DNA of 64,000 nt from Adiantum capillus-veneris (GCA_014529385.2 CM043944.1:49853768-49917767), one strand, 5' to 3'; shown: positions 34,666-46,904, counted from the stretch's first letter. Numbers and translations: made by a program. The notes: a model not told the origin generated them from the letters alone.

Positions 34666-36075
34666 ATGGCTAACAATAACCAAGAGAGTAGAATGAACAT
34701 TGATAAATTTGATTTTGCACGTGAAGGTGTTAATGAGGATGCCCCCATGTTTGTCAGTTATCTTGTTGCTAGGTTGCAGCAAGCTATGGGCAACCTTGCT
34801 TTGCAAGCCGAAGTTACTCAACAACTTCGCACTTATGGGATTTTCCTTCTTCCCAAGAGGAGAGAGAGCTTAGGAGGCATGTTGAAGAGACCCTCAAAAG
34901 AAGATTCTCTCCCACACGAGAGAAGGAATCCAAAGAACAAGAAAGCAATAAATGCCTAAGTTCTTCTGAAGATGTGGCTCCACAAAGACGGCGGTCTAGA
35001 CGGTCACCAACTCCTCCCAAGAGGAAATGGTCAACCCATAGTCCTTCTCCTCGTAACTCCAAAAGGGAAGAGAGGAAAAAAAGGAAGAAAAGGGCAAGAA
35101 AGAGGTCACCCTCTTATCCTTCCTCTTCACCTTCCTCCTCTTCCGACAAAAGCTATGGCTATTCTCCTAGATAATACAAGAGGGGAGGACATCGCAAATC
35201 ATACCCTGCATGGCGAAGGTCACAAAAGCTCAAGAAGTTCAAAGAGGGAGGAAAGAGTGTCTCTTTTCTCACCTATGATGTCACCTTTGGTGCTACCGAC
35301 AAAGTGTTGGCCTTCATCCAGCAAGTTGATGCAGCCTTTGGAGACTAGCGCTTCACGGACTCCTCCAAGCTACACCATGTAGCTATGCACTTCCAAAAAT
35401 CGTCTCGTCAATGTGGGCTAGCCTTCGCGGCAACGGCAAAGCCCCAAAGACATGGAAAATTCTACGAGTTTCCATCATGAAGCAATTCCTTGGAAGCGAT
35501 GCAAAGGACAAAGTGCTTACCGAATGGCGCAGTTTGAAGCTTCTTTCTGATGAGTCTATCCTCAAATATGTAGACAAGTTTTGGCATTTACATCTCAAGG
35601 CTATTATCTTCCAAAAGATAGACTTCGCCAAGCAAAAGAAACAATTTTGTGCGGGATTACCTAAAGAGATGGCCGAGTACGTCAACTCTCAACAGCCTGG
35701 TTCTATCACTGAAGTAATCCACCACACCATGGTTGCTTCACGCATCAATTTCCAACAAGGGACTAGACGGAATGTCAAGCCCATGGAAAACAAAGACAAA
35801 AATGATGCAAAGGAAAAAACCAATGCCAAAAACTCTTCCCAAGGCAATTCCAACAACAACAACAACAATCGGTCCAAGGAGAAGGGAGTTTACAAAGGTA
35901 AAAACAAACTCTCTCCTGAAGAGCTTGAAGCTTTTTGCAAGGACCATAAATGTTTTAAGTGTGGGGAGCAAGGACATGGATATCATTCTTGCCCCAAGAG
36001 AAATTATTGCAATGAGACTCCTAGAGCTTCCATCATCAAAGCTCCAAAAGAGGATGCTCATTGCAAAGGATCACC
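34666..36075 (+). pseudogene. gag: G2 Gag
   Basis: Starts MANNNQESRMNIDKFDFARE at 34666. Frameshifts occur near 34860, 34960 and 35350, giving frames 34666-34959, 34974-35174 (very basic, Arg/Ser-rich) and 35411-36075. The capsid part has IMKQFLG and WRSLKLLSDESILKYVDKF. Near 35948 is one complete knuckle, CFKCGEQGHGYHSC. Gag forms the particle and packages RNA. The frame loses homology at about 36080, where the next block is inverted. Confidence 0.85.
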
Positions 36076-36079
36076 TCTC

Positions 36080-36705
36080 TCCTATTATTGGGGACAATTG
36101 GATGGTCATCATCCCCTCGTTTTGGAGGTAAGTCCATAGGTATATCATCGATGAACACACTTGGAATCCTTTTAGAAAATTAGACAAGTCTAACTCTTCT
36201 TGATTCCTACCATTTACACTTGATGAAACATTAGGATCGTTTAAGGATTCTTTGACAAAAATCATGTATGCAAAAACTAAGCTCTTCATTGATTTATCAA
36301 AAGCAGAAAGATTTTACAAGTGGTATAGTACAACCAGACTCACTAGCATCTATATACATACTCTTTTCCCTGTAGGTGAAGTAGATTCTCCTTTCAGGGA
36401 ACTTCATGTTGGCAGCCATGAGGTTGAACCATGGTGCCCCTAGGATAGCATCCTCGTGTTGGAGAGGAGAGATGAAAAATTCCTATTTGTCAACATAGCT
36501 TTGGACATGAAGCCTCAACTTCCCAATCAAGGAAGTAACGGATGCTTGTTATCCCTTGGAAGTGGTGTCGGCCGTTACAGTATCTTCCATCTCAAAAGAT
36601 TGAATGCCCAACTTGGTGGCCAACTCCATTGATATGAAGTTGTGAGTAGAGCCAAGGTCAAACAAGATGAAGGCATCATGCTCCTTACTCCTAACAGGAA
36701 GCTCA
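36080..36705 (-). pseudogene. G2 protease block, inverted within the element
   Basis: On the minus strand, from 36700 downward, the frame reads AFILFDLGSTHNFISMELAT: a retropepsin active site with D-L-G for D-S-G. It continues with DAILGAPWF, the C-terminal protease motif, and near 36120-36170 with FIDDIPMDLPPKRGDD, the usual linker just before RT. On the plus strand RT resumes at 36706 with SSPPNKPPYQVSQ. The flanking gag and RT are both on the plus strand, so a segment of about 0.6 kb has been flipped in place. Confidence 0.85.
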
Positions 36706-37880
36706 CCGCCTAACAAGCCTCCTTATCAAGTTTCCCAAGCTCAACAAGAGGAGATCATGAGGCAAGTGCAAGAATTGGTTGACAAAGGGATGGTGAGGCC
36801 TAGCTCCTCTCCCTTTTGTTCTCCAATCCTTCTAGTGCAAAAGAAAGATGGTACATACCCTATATGTGTGGACTATCGAGCACTAAACCATATCACTATC
36901 AAAAATAAATTTCCTTGCCCTCGGGTAGAAGATCTATTTGATATAAGGATAGTGGATGAAGATATCATAAAGACCACGTTTCATACAACGTTTGGCCTTT
37001 ATGAATATCTAGTCATGCATTTTGGCTTGACCAATGCACCAACTACGTTCAATCGTTTAATGGAAAAAATATTTAGACCCTACCGTGAATTCACTGAAGT
37101 GTTCTCTGATGATATCTTTATCTACTCCAAGTCATTGGAGGAACACAAGCAACATCTCCAAGTGATTTTTCAAGCATTGAGTAGAAAAAGCTTTTTCTCA
37201 ATCAAAAGAAAAGCAAAATTTTCCTTCAAGAGATTCAATACGTAGGTCCTATTATCTCTCAAGATGGTATCCGTATGGATCCATCAAAGTTGGAGGTAAT
37301 AAAAGCATGGCCTAATTCAAGGAATGTACATGAGCTAAGAAGCTTTATTGGTATGTGTGCATACTATAGACGCTCCATAGCCAAATTTTCTCAAATAGCA
37401 AAACCATTAGATGACTCAACAAAGAAGAACGTTAAGTATTCATGGACTGCTAAGGAGCAAAATGCTTTTGACATGCTCAAAGAGAAACTTACCTCCCAAC
37501 CAGTCCTCATGCTTATGGATCTCTCAAAACCATTTGAGGTCCAATGTGATGCTTGTGGTGATTGCCTTGGAGCAGTCTTGCTTCAAGAAGGGCATGCCAT
37601 AGCATATGAGAGCCGAAGGCTCAATACAGATGAACGAGTCTTGGCTATTTATGAGAAAGAGCTTTTAGCTGTTCTACATGCCCTAGACACATGGAAACAC
37701 TATTTATTGAGGACACCATTCATTTTACAAACAGACCACCAAAGTCTTAAGTACTTCATGACGCAAACCACGCTTTCCGACAAACAAATGAGGTGGGAAA
37801 ATTTTCTTTCGCAATTTAATTTTCATATTGCTTACATTACTGGTGGTAAGCACAATCAAGTGATCGATGCACTTTCATGA
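36706..37880 (+). pseudogene. pol: G2 reverse transcriptase and RNase H
   Basis: RT has PPYQVSQAQQEEIMRQVQEL, VRPSSSPFCSPILLVQKKDG and VDYRALNHITIKN. It then jumps from VEDLFD to IRIVDEDI, which removes the motif A region with the first catalytic Asp. The YxDD box reads F-S-D-D. After a frameshift near 37243, RNase H runs 37275-37880 with FEVQCDACGDCLGAVL, EKELLAVLHAL and TDHQSLKYF, so its acidic residues are kept. Copying RNA to DNA would fail because of the RT deletion. Confidence 0.88.
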
Positions 37881-38888
37881 TGACCAAAAGTTAATGTGGT
37901 GTCTATAGCAACTCACAATGATCTATCTTCTATGATAGATGAGTATGCTATTGACCCTGACTTTAATGATGTAATGTCAACCCTTGCTTTGGGGAAGAAG
38001 GAGGAACCTTTCACCTTGTAGGATGGTTATCCTCTTTATGGAAATGGGCTATGTGTAACCCACTCCCTTCGTAAGAAAGTCATGTATGAATCCCATGCTC
38101 CTCCCTATACGGGGCATAGAGGCATTCAACCTACTCTCCGAGGAGTAGAGACGTATTTCTATTGGCCTACCATGAAAGTGGCATACAAGAGTATGTTCAA
38201 AATGTGTGGTATGCCAAAAAACTAAGTATGATAGAGGGAAGCAACCTGGATTACTCCAGCCATTGCCTATCCCAAATTCACCATGGGAGAGTATATCAAT
38301 AAATTTCATCTTTGGATTACCCAAGTCTATCCATGGGAATACGAGAATATGGATAATAGTCGACAGCTTTAGCAAGCAAGCACACTTCATTCCTATCAAA
38401 AAGACTATTAAGTCACACCAAATGTCAACTCTCTTCATATCACAAATTTTCAAACACCATGGATTGCCAACATCCATCGTGTCAGATAGAGATCCTAGAA
38501 TGACTAGTAATTTTTGGAAAGGTCTCTTTGAAAATATAGGTACAAGATTGAATTTTGTTATGCCCTATCACCCACAAACGGATGGCCAAAGTAAGATAGC
38601 CAATCTTACGATACTCAATCTACTAAAGACTTATGTTACAGAAGTAGATCAATTCTCACAACGGGAAAAGTACTTACCTCTTGTAGAGTATGCATACAAT
38701 ATTGTACATACTTCTACGAGAAAAGCACCTTTTGAAATCATCAAGAGAAGACCTAAAAGTCCCTTGCTACTTAAAGTACATGGGATGATCTTCGCTATTG
38801 AGATGAGTATAGTCGCTGACCTACAAGAATCTTTTCAAAAGATTAAGGAGGCTATATCCATCTCTCCAACAAAGGCAAAAAGCTGCTG
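37881..38888 (+). pseudogene. G2 integrase
   Basis: The N-terminal zinc module is split over frames: HAPPYTGHRG (about 38090) and CSKCVVCQKTKY (about 38190). In the core frame from 38206, the first catalytic position reads SINFIFGLP (Asn for Asp), the second is VSDRDPRMTS (Asp kept), and the third reads DGQSKIAN (Lys for Glu). Two of three DDE residues are lost, so strand transfer activity is excluded. An in-frame stop ends the frame at 38887. Confidence 0.88.
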
Positions 38889-38908
38889 ACAAGCACAGAA
38901 GGACCTTA

Positions 38909-39256
38909 ATGTTCAAAGAAAATGATTACGTCTTACTTAAGTTTCCCAAGGCTCGATTGAGGCAAACGACGGGCAAAAATCCTACAGGCCATCAAAAGTA
39001 TTATGCTAAATTAGCAAAAAGATACTATGGTCCTTTTCAAATCTTGAAGCCAGTAGAGCCACCAAATGAACCAATTAATGAAGACCCTCCCGAAATCGAA
39101 GATCAAGAAGAGGTGCTACAACCCGAAGCTATCCTTTGGCATCAAGACAAGGTACTACCACATGGTAAGATTATCCGACGTTATCTTGTTAAGTTCAGAA
39201 ATTATCCTTTGAAGATGCTAGATGGATGCAAGGAATACAATTTAAGGTTAGTATGA
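38909..39256 (+). pseudogene. G2 integrase C-terminal region with chromodomain-like tail
   Basis: The segment AKRYYGPFQIL is the GPF/Y-type module found after the integrase core. It is followed by an acidic spacer and the run from EAILWHQDKVLPH through RRYLVKFRNYP, which resembles a degenerate chromodomain. In chromoviruses this module is thought to steer integration to marked chromatin. One aromatic cage residue appears kept (Trp in ILWH). The call is from pattern only. Confidence 0.65.
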
Positions 39257-39640
39257 ACCTTGTTAATGATTACAATGCTACATTAGAGTAAGCAAATGTA
39301 CCAACTTCTTTTAAATGACCAATGTTTTTGTCTTATAAAACTAGTTCTCTTTTTATTGTGCACAAATTTAAATGTATGCATGCTTAGAATCATGTTTGTG
39401 AGTGATGAGACGACGTCTCTCAAACACTTAGTAGAATTTGTCACTCTACTTGGGAGAATGAAATGGACTAAAGAGCAGACATGTTTGCGACAGCTATGTC
39501 TCCCAAGCACCAAATCTATTAGTCATCCATCTTGGAATGATGTCATAGGGTAAAAAGGGATCCTCTACCCGCTAAGAAACACTAACTAATGATTAAGGCG
39601 TTATCTCTTCTACCTCATAGTCAAGGACGACTATGATTTC
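39257..39640 (+). other. G2 3' untranslated stretch
   Basis: No gene recognised between the end of pol and the polypurine tract. Short frames on both strands have no domain. Confidence 0.6.
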
Positions 39641-39650
39641 AAAAGAGAGG
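39641..39650 (+). promoter_or_regulatory. G2 polypurine tract
   Basis: AAAAGAGAGG lies three bases before the 3' LTR start at 39654. Confidence 0.7.
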
Positions 39651-39653
39651 TAA

Positions 39654-41210
39654 TGTCATAAAAATCTAATATCTAACCAACCCAAATGATTTTCTCATAT
39701 TAAACTGATCATTTAATCTGGGAGAATAGACGAGAACAAGGGTTAGAATATAGTCATGTGCTTATAGATACATCTCAACACGGAGCCAATGGTAAAGGGG
39801 TCCAAATGAGAGATGGTCTGTCAAAGAGCAACGCTAGCCAATGGAGCTTCAACAACCTTAGGGTTAGCTTCATCAAATACCTCCAAAGTTTAGTGTTAAA
39901 ATTCATTTGACCTTAGGTAAGCTAGGGCTGAGCTTCAGGTGGGAACCCAGCCCAAGCTTGAGGTGTTTGTCGTGCTTGATGACTAAGGTGCTTGAGGTGC
40001 TTGTCGTGCTTGCTCACTAAGATGCTTGAGGTCCTTGTCGTGCTTGCAAACTAGGGAGCTTGAGGTGCTTGTGGGAACACTACCCAAGATTGAGGTGCTT
40101 TGTCATGCTTGCTGGCTAAGGTGCTCGAGGGTAAAGTAATCAAAAAGTCAAATCCCTTCCCTACAAGAGAGGGGGGGCGAGCCCTAAAGCTAGGAAGATG
40201 AGAGAGAACACACACACCCTCACGCAAGGCAAGCTTGGTACAAAGAAAGCAAATAGGGCACTTGTCAAGCTCCTCCTCATGTTGCCCTCATGGTGTGCCT
40301 AAAGCCTATTGGTTGGCCTCCCAAGGGGTCCAATGATAAATTAGTTAATTTGATTAATTGTTTTTGCATTTATCAATTCCTCTCTCTCAAAGGGGAAAGG
40401 GGGACACTTTTTCCGAGGCTACCCTTGTTGCTTGTTATGCATTCTGCATGTGATTGGCCAAGCTTGCAGGGGTCCAATAAGCTTCTTCTATGAGCTAGAA
40501 GAGGGGGTCGAGCAAAGCAAGAAGGGGGCTAGCTTGGGGGGTATACTCTCTTACACACACTCACACACACTCTCATTGTGTCAAGTGCAAAGTGCAAAAG
40601 CTCCATCTCCTTCTCCAAGTTAATAGAGAAGTTGAGAGCCTACACCAACACTCTTGGCTATGGAATGCAAATCCAACCAAGAGCCATGCTTCAATGCTTA
40701 AGCTTACTATCTTCTCCATCTTCATTACTATGCTATTATGTATGCTACCATGAAGAGTGATGATAAGTGAGGAACTACTTCTTTCTCCTATGGAATGTTT
40801 CTTCTTCCTCTTCCCTATCCTCATTCCCCGTTTGGGATAGTTAATGTTTTTTGCAAAGTTTATGTTATGCTCGTGATGCATAAAGCTTTCCATCTTCATT
40901 GTATCACCTATGTCACAAGGAACACAAAGATTGTATTGTACCAAGTCTCTCTTAATGGGAGAATCTATGATACAAATGCCTTTTGGAGGGGGGACCGGCT
41001 CCACATAAATCCGGTCCTCAATTGTTGTCATGTGCTCTAAACTCTCTCTCTTGAAAAAGTATTGTTCATTCCAAGTTAATTAAGTACTATGTTTATGTTG
41101 CTACCGTCAATTAAGTTCACCCTCTATGCTCTCAAAGTAATCTCACAAAAATGCTTTTTTTAAGTTTCCTAATTTTGCTACTCTCAAAGTTCATAGGCCA
41201 TTCCATTACA
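39654..41210 (+). repeat. G2 3' LTR
   Basis: TGTCATAAAA to GGCCATTCCATTACA, 1,557 bp, collinear with the 5' LTR apart from the shorter minisatellite (39955-40131), a 15-bp insertion near 40345 and a 47-bp loss near 40828. Confidence 0.9.
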
Positions 41211-43049
41211 CCATATATGTTTTATGTCATCGGGTCAAGATCTCAAAAAATCCATGATCTCATTTAAGACAGTGGCTTGCACCATAACTTTGCTCGAATG
41301 GGATATGCTCTTGATTTGTCTTGATCGTTGTTTAAAAGCATTGAAAGAAATAGAGAAATTAAATTAAGCAATTACAAATCAAGGAAATGATAACCATAAA
41401 TGCAATGCAATTGTACCTACAAAATTGCCCTCAAAGCTTACCCCCCCATCCGATGTTGCCCAAGTGATGCCAACTCCCCAACTTCACTCATGCCTTCATT
41501 GCCTCTTTTGCAGCTTGTACTTGTCAAGATTTTTGCATAATTCGTTCTTAGCTTTCTTTCAATATTCTTTGTTGCACTAGGATGGCTTAGGCAAGTCATT
41601 CTTCGATGCTTCATATTCCTCTAAGCGCTAGTGCTTCAAGTAGTTGTGTATCTGTGTGTGCATCCATTTGGTGGAGAAATGATGTTCCACACTCTCCACG
41701 TAAAAAATGTGACGAAGGATGTTGATTACCTTTTCTTTGAGCTTGATTGATATTTATTTCTAATTCTTCATAAGGTGGTGATGGAATATCTGTAAGCAAA
41801 AGTTGTGCATAGTAGTAGTCACCTTTCTACCATTCTCATTGCCCAAATCTCATTAGTGGTAGGTTTATGGTGTAAAGGATGTCCACCCACATACCCTAGT
41901 GGTATCAAGGGGGCATGTCATGAGTCTCAATAGGGGTCTCGGCACAGATGAGGCCAAGAGTGGCAAGCAGTTTGAGGCGAGGTGTGTCCTACGGTGTAAA
42001 GGCAAGAGTGGCCGAATGTTGAAGTAGATGGAGATTATGTAGAAGGTGTTGGAGCACCAAATGAGAAGGTAGGAATGGATACTCTTAACAACTACAAGGT
42101 GTTGTGAAAGCATCGATGGCACCACAACCATAACATTTTCCTCCTCCATCACTAGAGTGTCTGCGATGTCTTATGTGACCACTTGATAGAGACGAATGAC
42201 TTAGAGTGCTATGATTGCTCTGAAGATGTAGAGTGTGAAGGGGATGGCCGGTGTGAATTGCTAGTACTACGGTGGTAAGGTAAAGAGGATGGTCGATGTG
42301 AAGTGTCAATGCAATGTGATGGTTTTGGGGATAATATCTATAATGAACCAATTCCTTGAGGCAACGGGGCAGAGTGAAATTTGATTTTCTCTCTTTTGTT
42401 TAGAGAGACATTATCCCTTTTAAGTTTTATTCAAGCTATGGAATCAATGAGAGTGACTAGGTCAAAGTATGGAGAGGTCATTGATAAAACTTTGGAGAAT
42501 TTACAATGGATTCAAGTACCTCCAAGTGGTAACTAAGTCATAATTGAGGACGACTATGACTTCAAGGGAGAGGTAAATTCTCTACGTATGCTTTTTATCA
42601 TAGGCTATGATTCATGGACAATCATAGGAGCACTTTTAGACTTTAAATTCCTATATTTGAGAATGAATATTTTCCTACAAAGAGAGCCACCCAATGATTT
42701 AAAGCATACTAAGAGCCTCGTCCTATTGCCTAACGATTAAGGGGCTATGGGGGCTTGAGTAATGAGAGCATTGAAGTCACACTAAGTTTTTACACAAGTT
42801 TTGGGGGCTCGTTGAAGCACTTTGGCCCCTAGAAAATTTCCAAATTTTCAAAATAACTTCCAATGGTTTGTTGTGCATGCTACAAAGCAATTGGCACTCG
42901 TGCACATCAGATGCTTTTTAATCAACTCCCAACATCTTTGCCTCTTTCTACTACCACCTTTTAGTAAAACCTATTTTGCTACAATGCATACCTTGCATTT
43001 TCTATAGGCTCTACAAGTCCATGGCATGACACAACTCTAGCATGATACA
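41211..43049. other. No gene recognised, gypsy 3' trace
   Basis: At about 42546-42575 the words GAGGACGACTATGACTTCAAG and a purine run resemble the G2 region before its polypurine tract (39623-39650), so another G2-related 3' fragment may end here. Minus-strand frames at 41865-42351 are His/Leu/Ser-rich without a domain. Confidence 0.4.
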
Positions 43050-43760
43050 TAGTTTTCCAAGTAGAGCACAAAATCGTGTCCCTTATGGTGCACGTTTAGT
43101 AAATTTAATGAAAAGACACACGATGCAATAATACCAACAATTACCAAACATAAGGTAAGAATCATTCCACAAGCCTAGGAACCCAATGGATGAGAGCAAC
43201 CTGAAGGTACAAAAATCAAAAACCTCATTTCAAGAGTAATAGCAGACCATCAAGTGTTGCAATAGGTCAATCATAAAGCACCATGCTTCCCAAAGAGACA
43301 CGAAAACCATATAACTTTAGATTATATGAGAGGCTTATGACATTTTCAGCCAAGGTTTATGACAACTGTAAGGTTTATACGGAAAATTAGTTACAATACC
43401 CTCTGGGTTTGCTTTACTTGCAAATACAAAAAGTCTATTCCTCAAAAGAACCGAAAATATCTCAAATTTGATCAAGTATGATACCCAGAAAATTATTCTT
43501 GTGCCTTCTATGGCATATCTGCAACATAATGTTAGTACATAACCCAAATAATCATCACAAGAGTATGGTGGTCGACACCACCCCCATTCTTCAAAGCTTT
43601 CTGAAAGGTATGTGATCCAATGGTTTCTGCCAAGAAATGAGACTAATCTTTAACACCAATTATATAAGGTAATCCATGAAATACATCTTCCCAAGCACTT
43701 CATCTAGAAAGAATTATGACTCAAAGAGTGGGGTCTAGAGGCCACACACACATGCTTGAA
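43050..43760 (+). repeat. Dispersed repeat a, copy 1
   Basis: About 700 bp, aligned in the same direction with 61350-62030. Shared runs include TTTAATGAAAAGACACAC, CATTCCACAAGCCTAGGAAC and AAGAGTGGGGTCTAGAGG. No coding capacity. The two copies lie outside the Penelope-like element on either side. Confidence 0.85.
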
Positions 43761-43763
43761 ATA

Positions 43764-44028
43764 TACTTTAATAGCAAAAACTAACAACAATCTTAGAGAG
43801 CAAAAGAAATTTGCCAAATAGAGGAGGTGAGAGAGAGGGAAAACAAAGGGGTGGAAAAGAAGAGGGAAGTGGGGAAATTTTTGCAAAAAGAGGCTTACTT
43901 TAATAGCGAAAACTAACAACAATCTTAGCGAGCGAAAAAAATTTGCCAAATAGAAGAGGTGAGAGAGAGGGAATACAAAGGGGTGGAAGGGAAGAGGGAA
44001 GTGGGGAATTTTTTGCAGAAAGAGGCTT
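43764..44028 (+). repeat. 132-bp tandem duplication
   Basis: Two units starting TACTTTAATAGC at 43764 and 43896, each ending near AAGAGGCT. They differ at few positions. Confidence 0.9.
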
Positions 44029-44298
44029 ACACCAAGCGCGTTTCTCAATTAGTTGATTAGTGGTGTAAACCATACAAGAAGTGTAAGAGGGTTTAAATAG
44101 GTGCTCTCTTAGGGTGGAGGAGTTCCCAAGATATTAAGTACAAAATTTAAGAGGAGGAGGCCTCTTTAAGAGGGAAGATTTTTTATCTTTTAATGAGGTA
44201 CTTCTTTAGAAAAGGGAGGCTTAAGTGTGGAGTTAAGAGGGCACAAAAGATGAGGACTTGACCAAAAATTGGAGGGAAAAGGACTACCAAAAAAGTAG

Positions 44299-46307
44299 CT
44301 AAGGCAATGTTCGGGAAAAACATTTTTCCAAGCATACAAATTTCCTTTCCTCCAAGAGGAAATTTTTAAAAATTAAGTTTATTTTGTAGATTTTTACACT
44401 ATTCTTCTCTTTTTTGGGGCGGAATTTCTCCTTTTTTCCCTTGCCCTCAACATACATTTTTGAAATTAAAAACGGCACGATATTTAGTTGAGACACAGTT
44501 TTCCTTAACATTGAGCTAAAGGTCAAGAGAGAGGATCCAAGGCTAAGGTAAAAGATATGGGAGATGAAGGAAGGGGCGATGAAGGTGTCAAGATTAGGTG
44601 CGTTTGAGTTGTAACGGGGAGGAAAGGAGATGTGGGAGGGGGGCTCTTTTGAGAGAAGGTTGCCAAGATTAGGTGCGTTTAGGTAACAAATTGCTGGTTT
44701 GGAAATAAGGGAGAGTTCGGAACTATTCTCTAAAAGTTTAGAGAGGGGTTGGTTAATGGAACGAGCTAAGTTGAGTTTGCCGAAAAAGGGTGAGAAGGGA
44801 ATTTTGACAATGGATGGCGTGGATTTATTGTTGCGATCCTTTTGAAGGAGGGAAGGGCTAGAGGCATAGGAGACGTAGAGAAAGAAAGCCTTTAGAAAAG
44901 ATGAAGGATAGCCCTTTTCCCTAAGCCTAGAGAAGAAGAAGTTGCGAATAGAGATGAAGCCCTCAAATGAGCTTTCCCTAATTATATACCTCTTGAGCTC
45001 ATACAAAATAACGGCAATTTTTTGGTGGATAGGGTGCCAAGACTGGGATATAGTTGTAAGAGTTAAGAGATTTTTGGTGGCAATGTGTATCCAAAATACC
45101 CCCAGTGTAAAAAGAGGGGCCTTTGAGTGTATGTCCAAAATAAATGCTTCATGTGAGGAGATGAAGCGAGAGATCTTGATATGTTCTTGGAGAGGATGAC
45201 CATATATTTGAAGAAGCTTTTTAAAGCTAGAATGGGGGCCATCCCAAACTCCAGAAGCATCATCTATGAACCTCTTATAGTAGAGGAAGAAAAGGAAGAG
45301 ACAAGGTCACCACCTTCTTCCAAGGAGCAAAGAAAGAGACACGCATAAACCATCACAAAATTTGACCCCATGGCAGTGCCTTTTACCTTATGTCAGAACC
45401 TACCATTGAAAGAGATATAATGATGGTTAAGAATGAGCAAAGCAAGGAACAAGATAAAGTTGACTTTAGGAGAGGAAAAAAGACCTTGGATAGAGCTTTT
45501 AAGAGCGCAGAGCCCTTCCGGATAGGAATGCTAGGGTAAAGGGACTCCACGTCAAAGGTGAAGAGAGTAACAAGGGGGGGAAAGGGGATGGTAGCTAGGT
45601 CTAAGATAAGAGAATGAGAATCTTTGAGGTGCTGGTTTTTTGTCAAGAGTATGGGGTAGAGTTGCATATGAAGCCACTTAAAGGCATTCTTCAAGATAAA
45701 ACCTTTGTAGGAACAAATGGGATGGCCTACAAGGGTAGGTTTATGAATTTTGGGTACGAGAAAAAAGGGGCAAAACTTAGGGATGGATTGAGAGGAGGAG
45801 AGGATGAAAGATCTCTCTCTCGAAGGGAGGAAATAATAATGTGCAACAATGGAGTAAAGAATGGATTGGACAAAAGGTAAAGGAGAAGTAGAGATAAGAG
45901 TATAGGTGAGAGGCTCCATAAGATGGCATAGCGCTTTTTTAGTGTACCAAGCTTTGGAGAGGATGACGGGGCTAAGCTTTTTATCGGACGGTTTGATTAT
46001 AATGTTATGATCAATCTTAAGGGAAGAAATGGAGTTAATCAAAAAGGGTTTAGAAACGAAGAAAGGATAAAGAGTAAGGAGGGGTTTCAAGCGGGAGAAA
46101 ACAAAATCAAAATGTTAGGGTGGTGGAGTGAATAGGAGGATTCCAAGAGGGATTGAGGAGAGATAAGGAAGAGGACGAAGAAGGGAGAGAATTCTTGAAA
46201 AAGAGTTTTGAGTTGTAGGCTCCTTTCAAGATTAGAATAGGTACCAATGATAGAGGATGGTGGTGGTGGAGGAGAGGGGGGGATGTAGTTGAGTCCAAGG
46301 CCCAAAA
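44299..46307 (-). pseudogene. Penelope-like element reverse transcriptase
   Basis: Minus strand. Upstream (46087-46305) the frame has GLGLNYIP, the conserved entry of PLE proteins. The frame 46090-45383 has IIIKPSDKK (about residues 31-38), FFLVPKIHKP (109-118), GHPICS and TFDVESLYPSIPI (178-190; catalytic Asp 180). Motif B, KGTAMGS, lies near 45370, and YKRFIDD (second catalytic pair) near 45258-45276 after a frameshift. The C-terminal frame 45138-44299 contains STPSIVKIPFSPFFGKL, also PLE-like. This RT group is related to telomerase RT. No GIY-YIG endonuclease or CX2C knuckle was found in the remaining tail. The 5' half of the element lies at 58530-60237, beyond the nested G1 element. Confidence 0.8.
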
Positions 46308-46312
46308 GTTTA
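46308..46312. repeat. Target-site duplication of the G1 element (left)
   Basis: GTTTA, repeated exactly at 58525-58529. Confidence 0.88.
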
Positions 46313-46625
46313 TGTTAACCCTCATGGACACCCTGTCACCTCGAGGACGGACGCTTTATTATGTATTTGATTGATTCATGGACCGGGCTTGTCGGTCCAA
46401 TAGGTGTGTAGGTGATCGTTGATGATAGGCGCACCACTTATCTTATTTTTACAGTAGTTTTGCAACGATCGGCCCCACTATGGACGCCCATGTGTGAATG
46501 GGTCAAACTCTTACAAAAGGTCCATTTGACCTTAAAATCCTCATTCTTGGAGGTGCAAGCTAAGAAGTGCTCTTGCTCCATCTCTGTCTCCTTCTCCTTC
46601 GTGTGCTCACGTGTGTATGTGTATG

Positions 46626-46665
<40 letters not shown>

Positions 46666-46902
46666 TGATCGAGCATTGCGGCGACATCGAAGACGACGAG
46701 GCAGTTGAGTGTGGCATCGGCGGTGGCTCCTTCTTCTTTGCAGCACAAGATCCTTTACGGCAAAGGCATTGAGCGGTGAGTGACACACCATTGTTTCTTT
46801 GAGCTTGCTAGGACTGTCTAGTTGTGTGCTTGTAGCCTTTTGAGGCTCACACACAGTGCATAGGTAAGTTCCCAGCCTCCGACACATGTGGCAAAGCGCA
46901 CA
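46313..46902 (+). repeat. G1 5' LTR
   Basis: TGTTAACCCTCATGG to AAAGCGCACA, 590 bp. Contains (GA)n at 46629-46663 and the TCGGTCCAATAGGTGTGTAG block shared with the 3' LTR. Confidence 0.88.
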
Positions 46903-46904
46903 TT

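Larger units (their letters stand above)
26832..41210 (+). mobile_element. G2: chromodomain Ty3/gypsy element with nested copia
   Basis: LTRs lie at 26832-28568 and 39654-41210, with a primer-binding site at 28570 and a polypurine tract at 39641-39650. Internal order is leader (interrupted by the copia element at 29115-34642), gag (34666-36075), an inverted protease block (36080-36705), RT/RNase H (36706-37880), integrase (38040-38888) and chromodomain-like tail (38909-39256). No 5-bp target duplication is visible at the outer ends. Chromodomain and Met-tRNA priming point to a chromovirus. Without the copia insert it is about 8.8 kb. Confidence 0.88.

Noticed and set aside
34974-35174. SR-type splicing factor
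   Set aside because: The basic Arg/Ser-rich frame is short and lies in the gag of G2, where basic linkers are usual.
36252-36443. Plus-strand ORF between G2 gag and RT
   Set aside because: It is the antisense of the inverted protease block, which carries the recognisable motifs on the minus strand.
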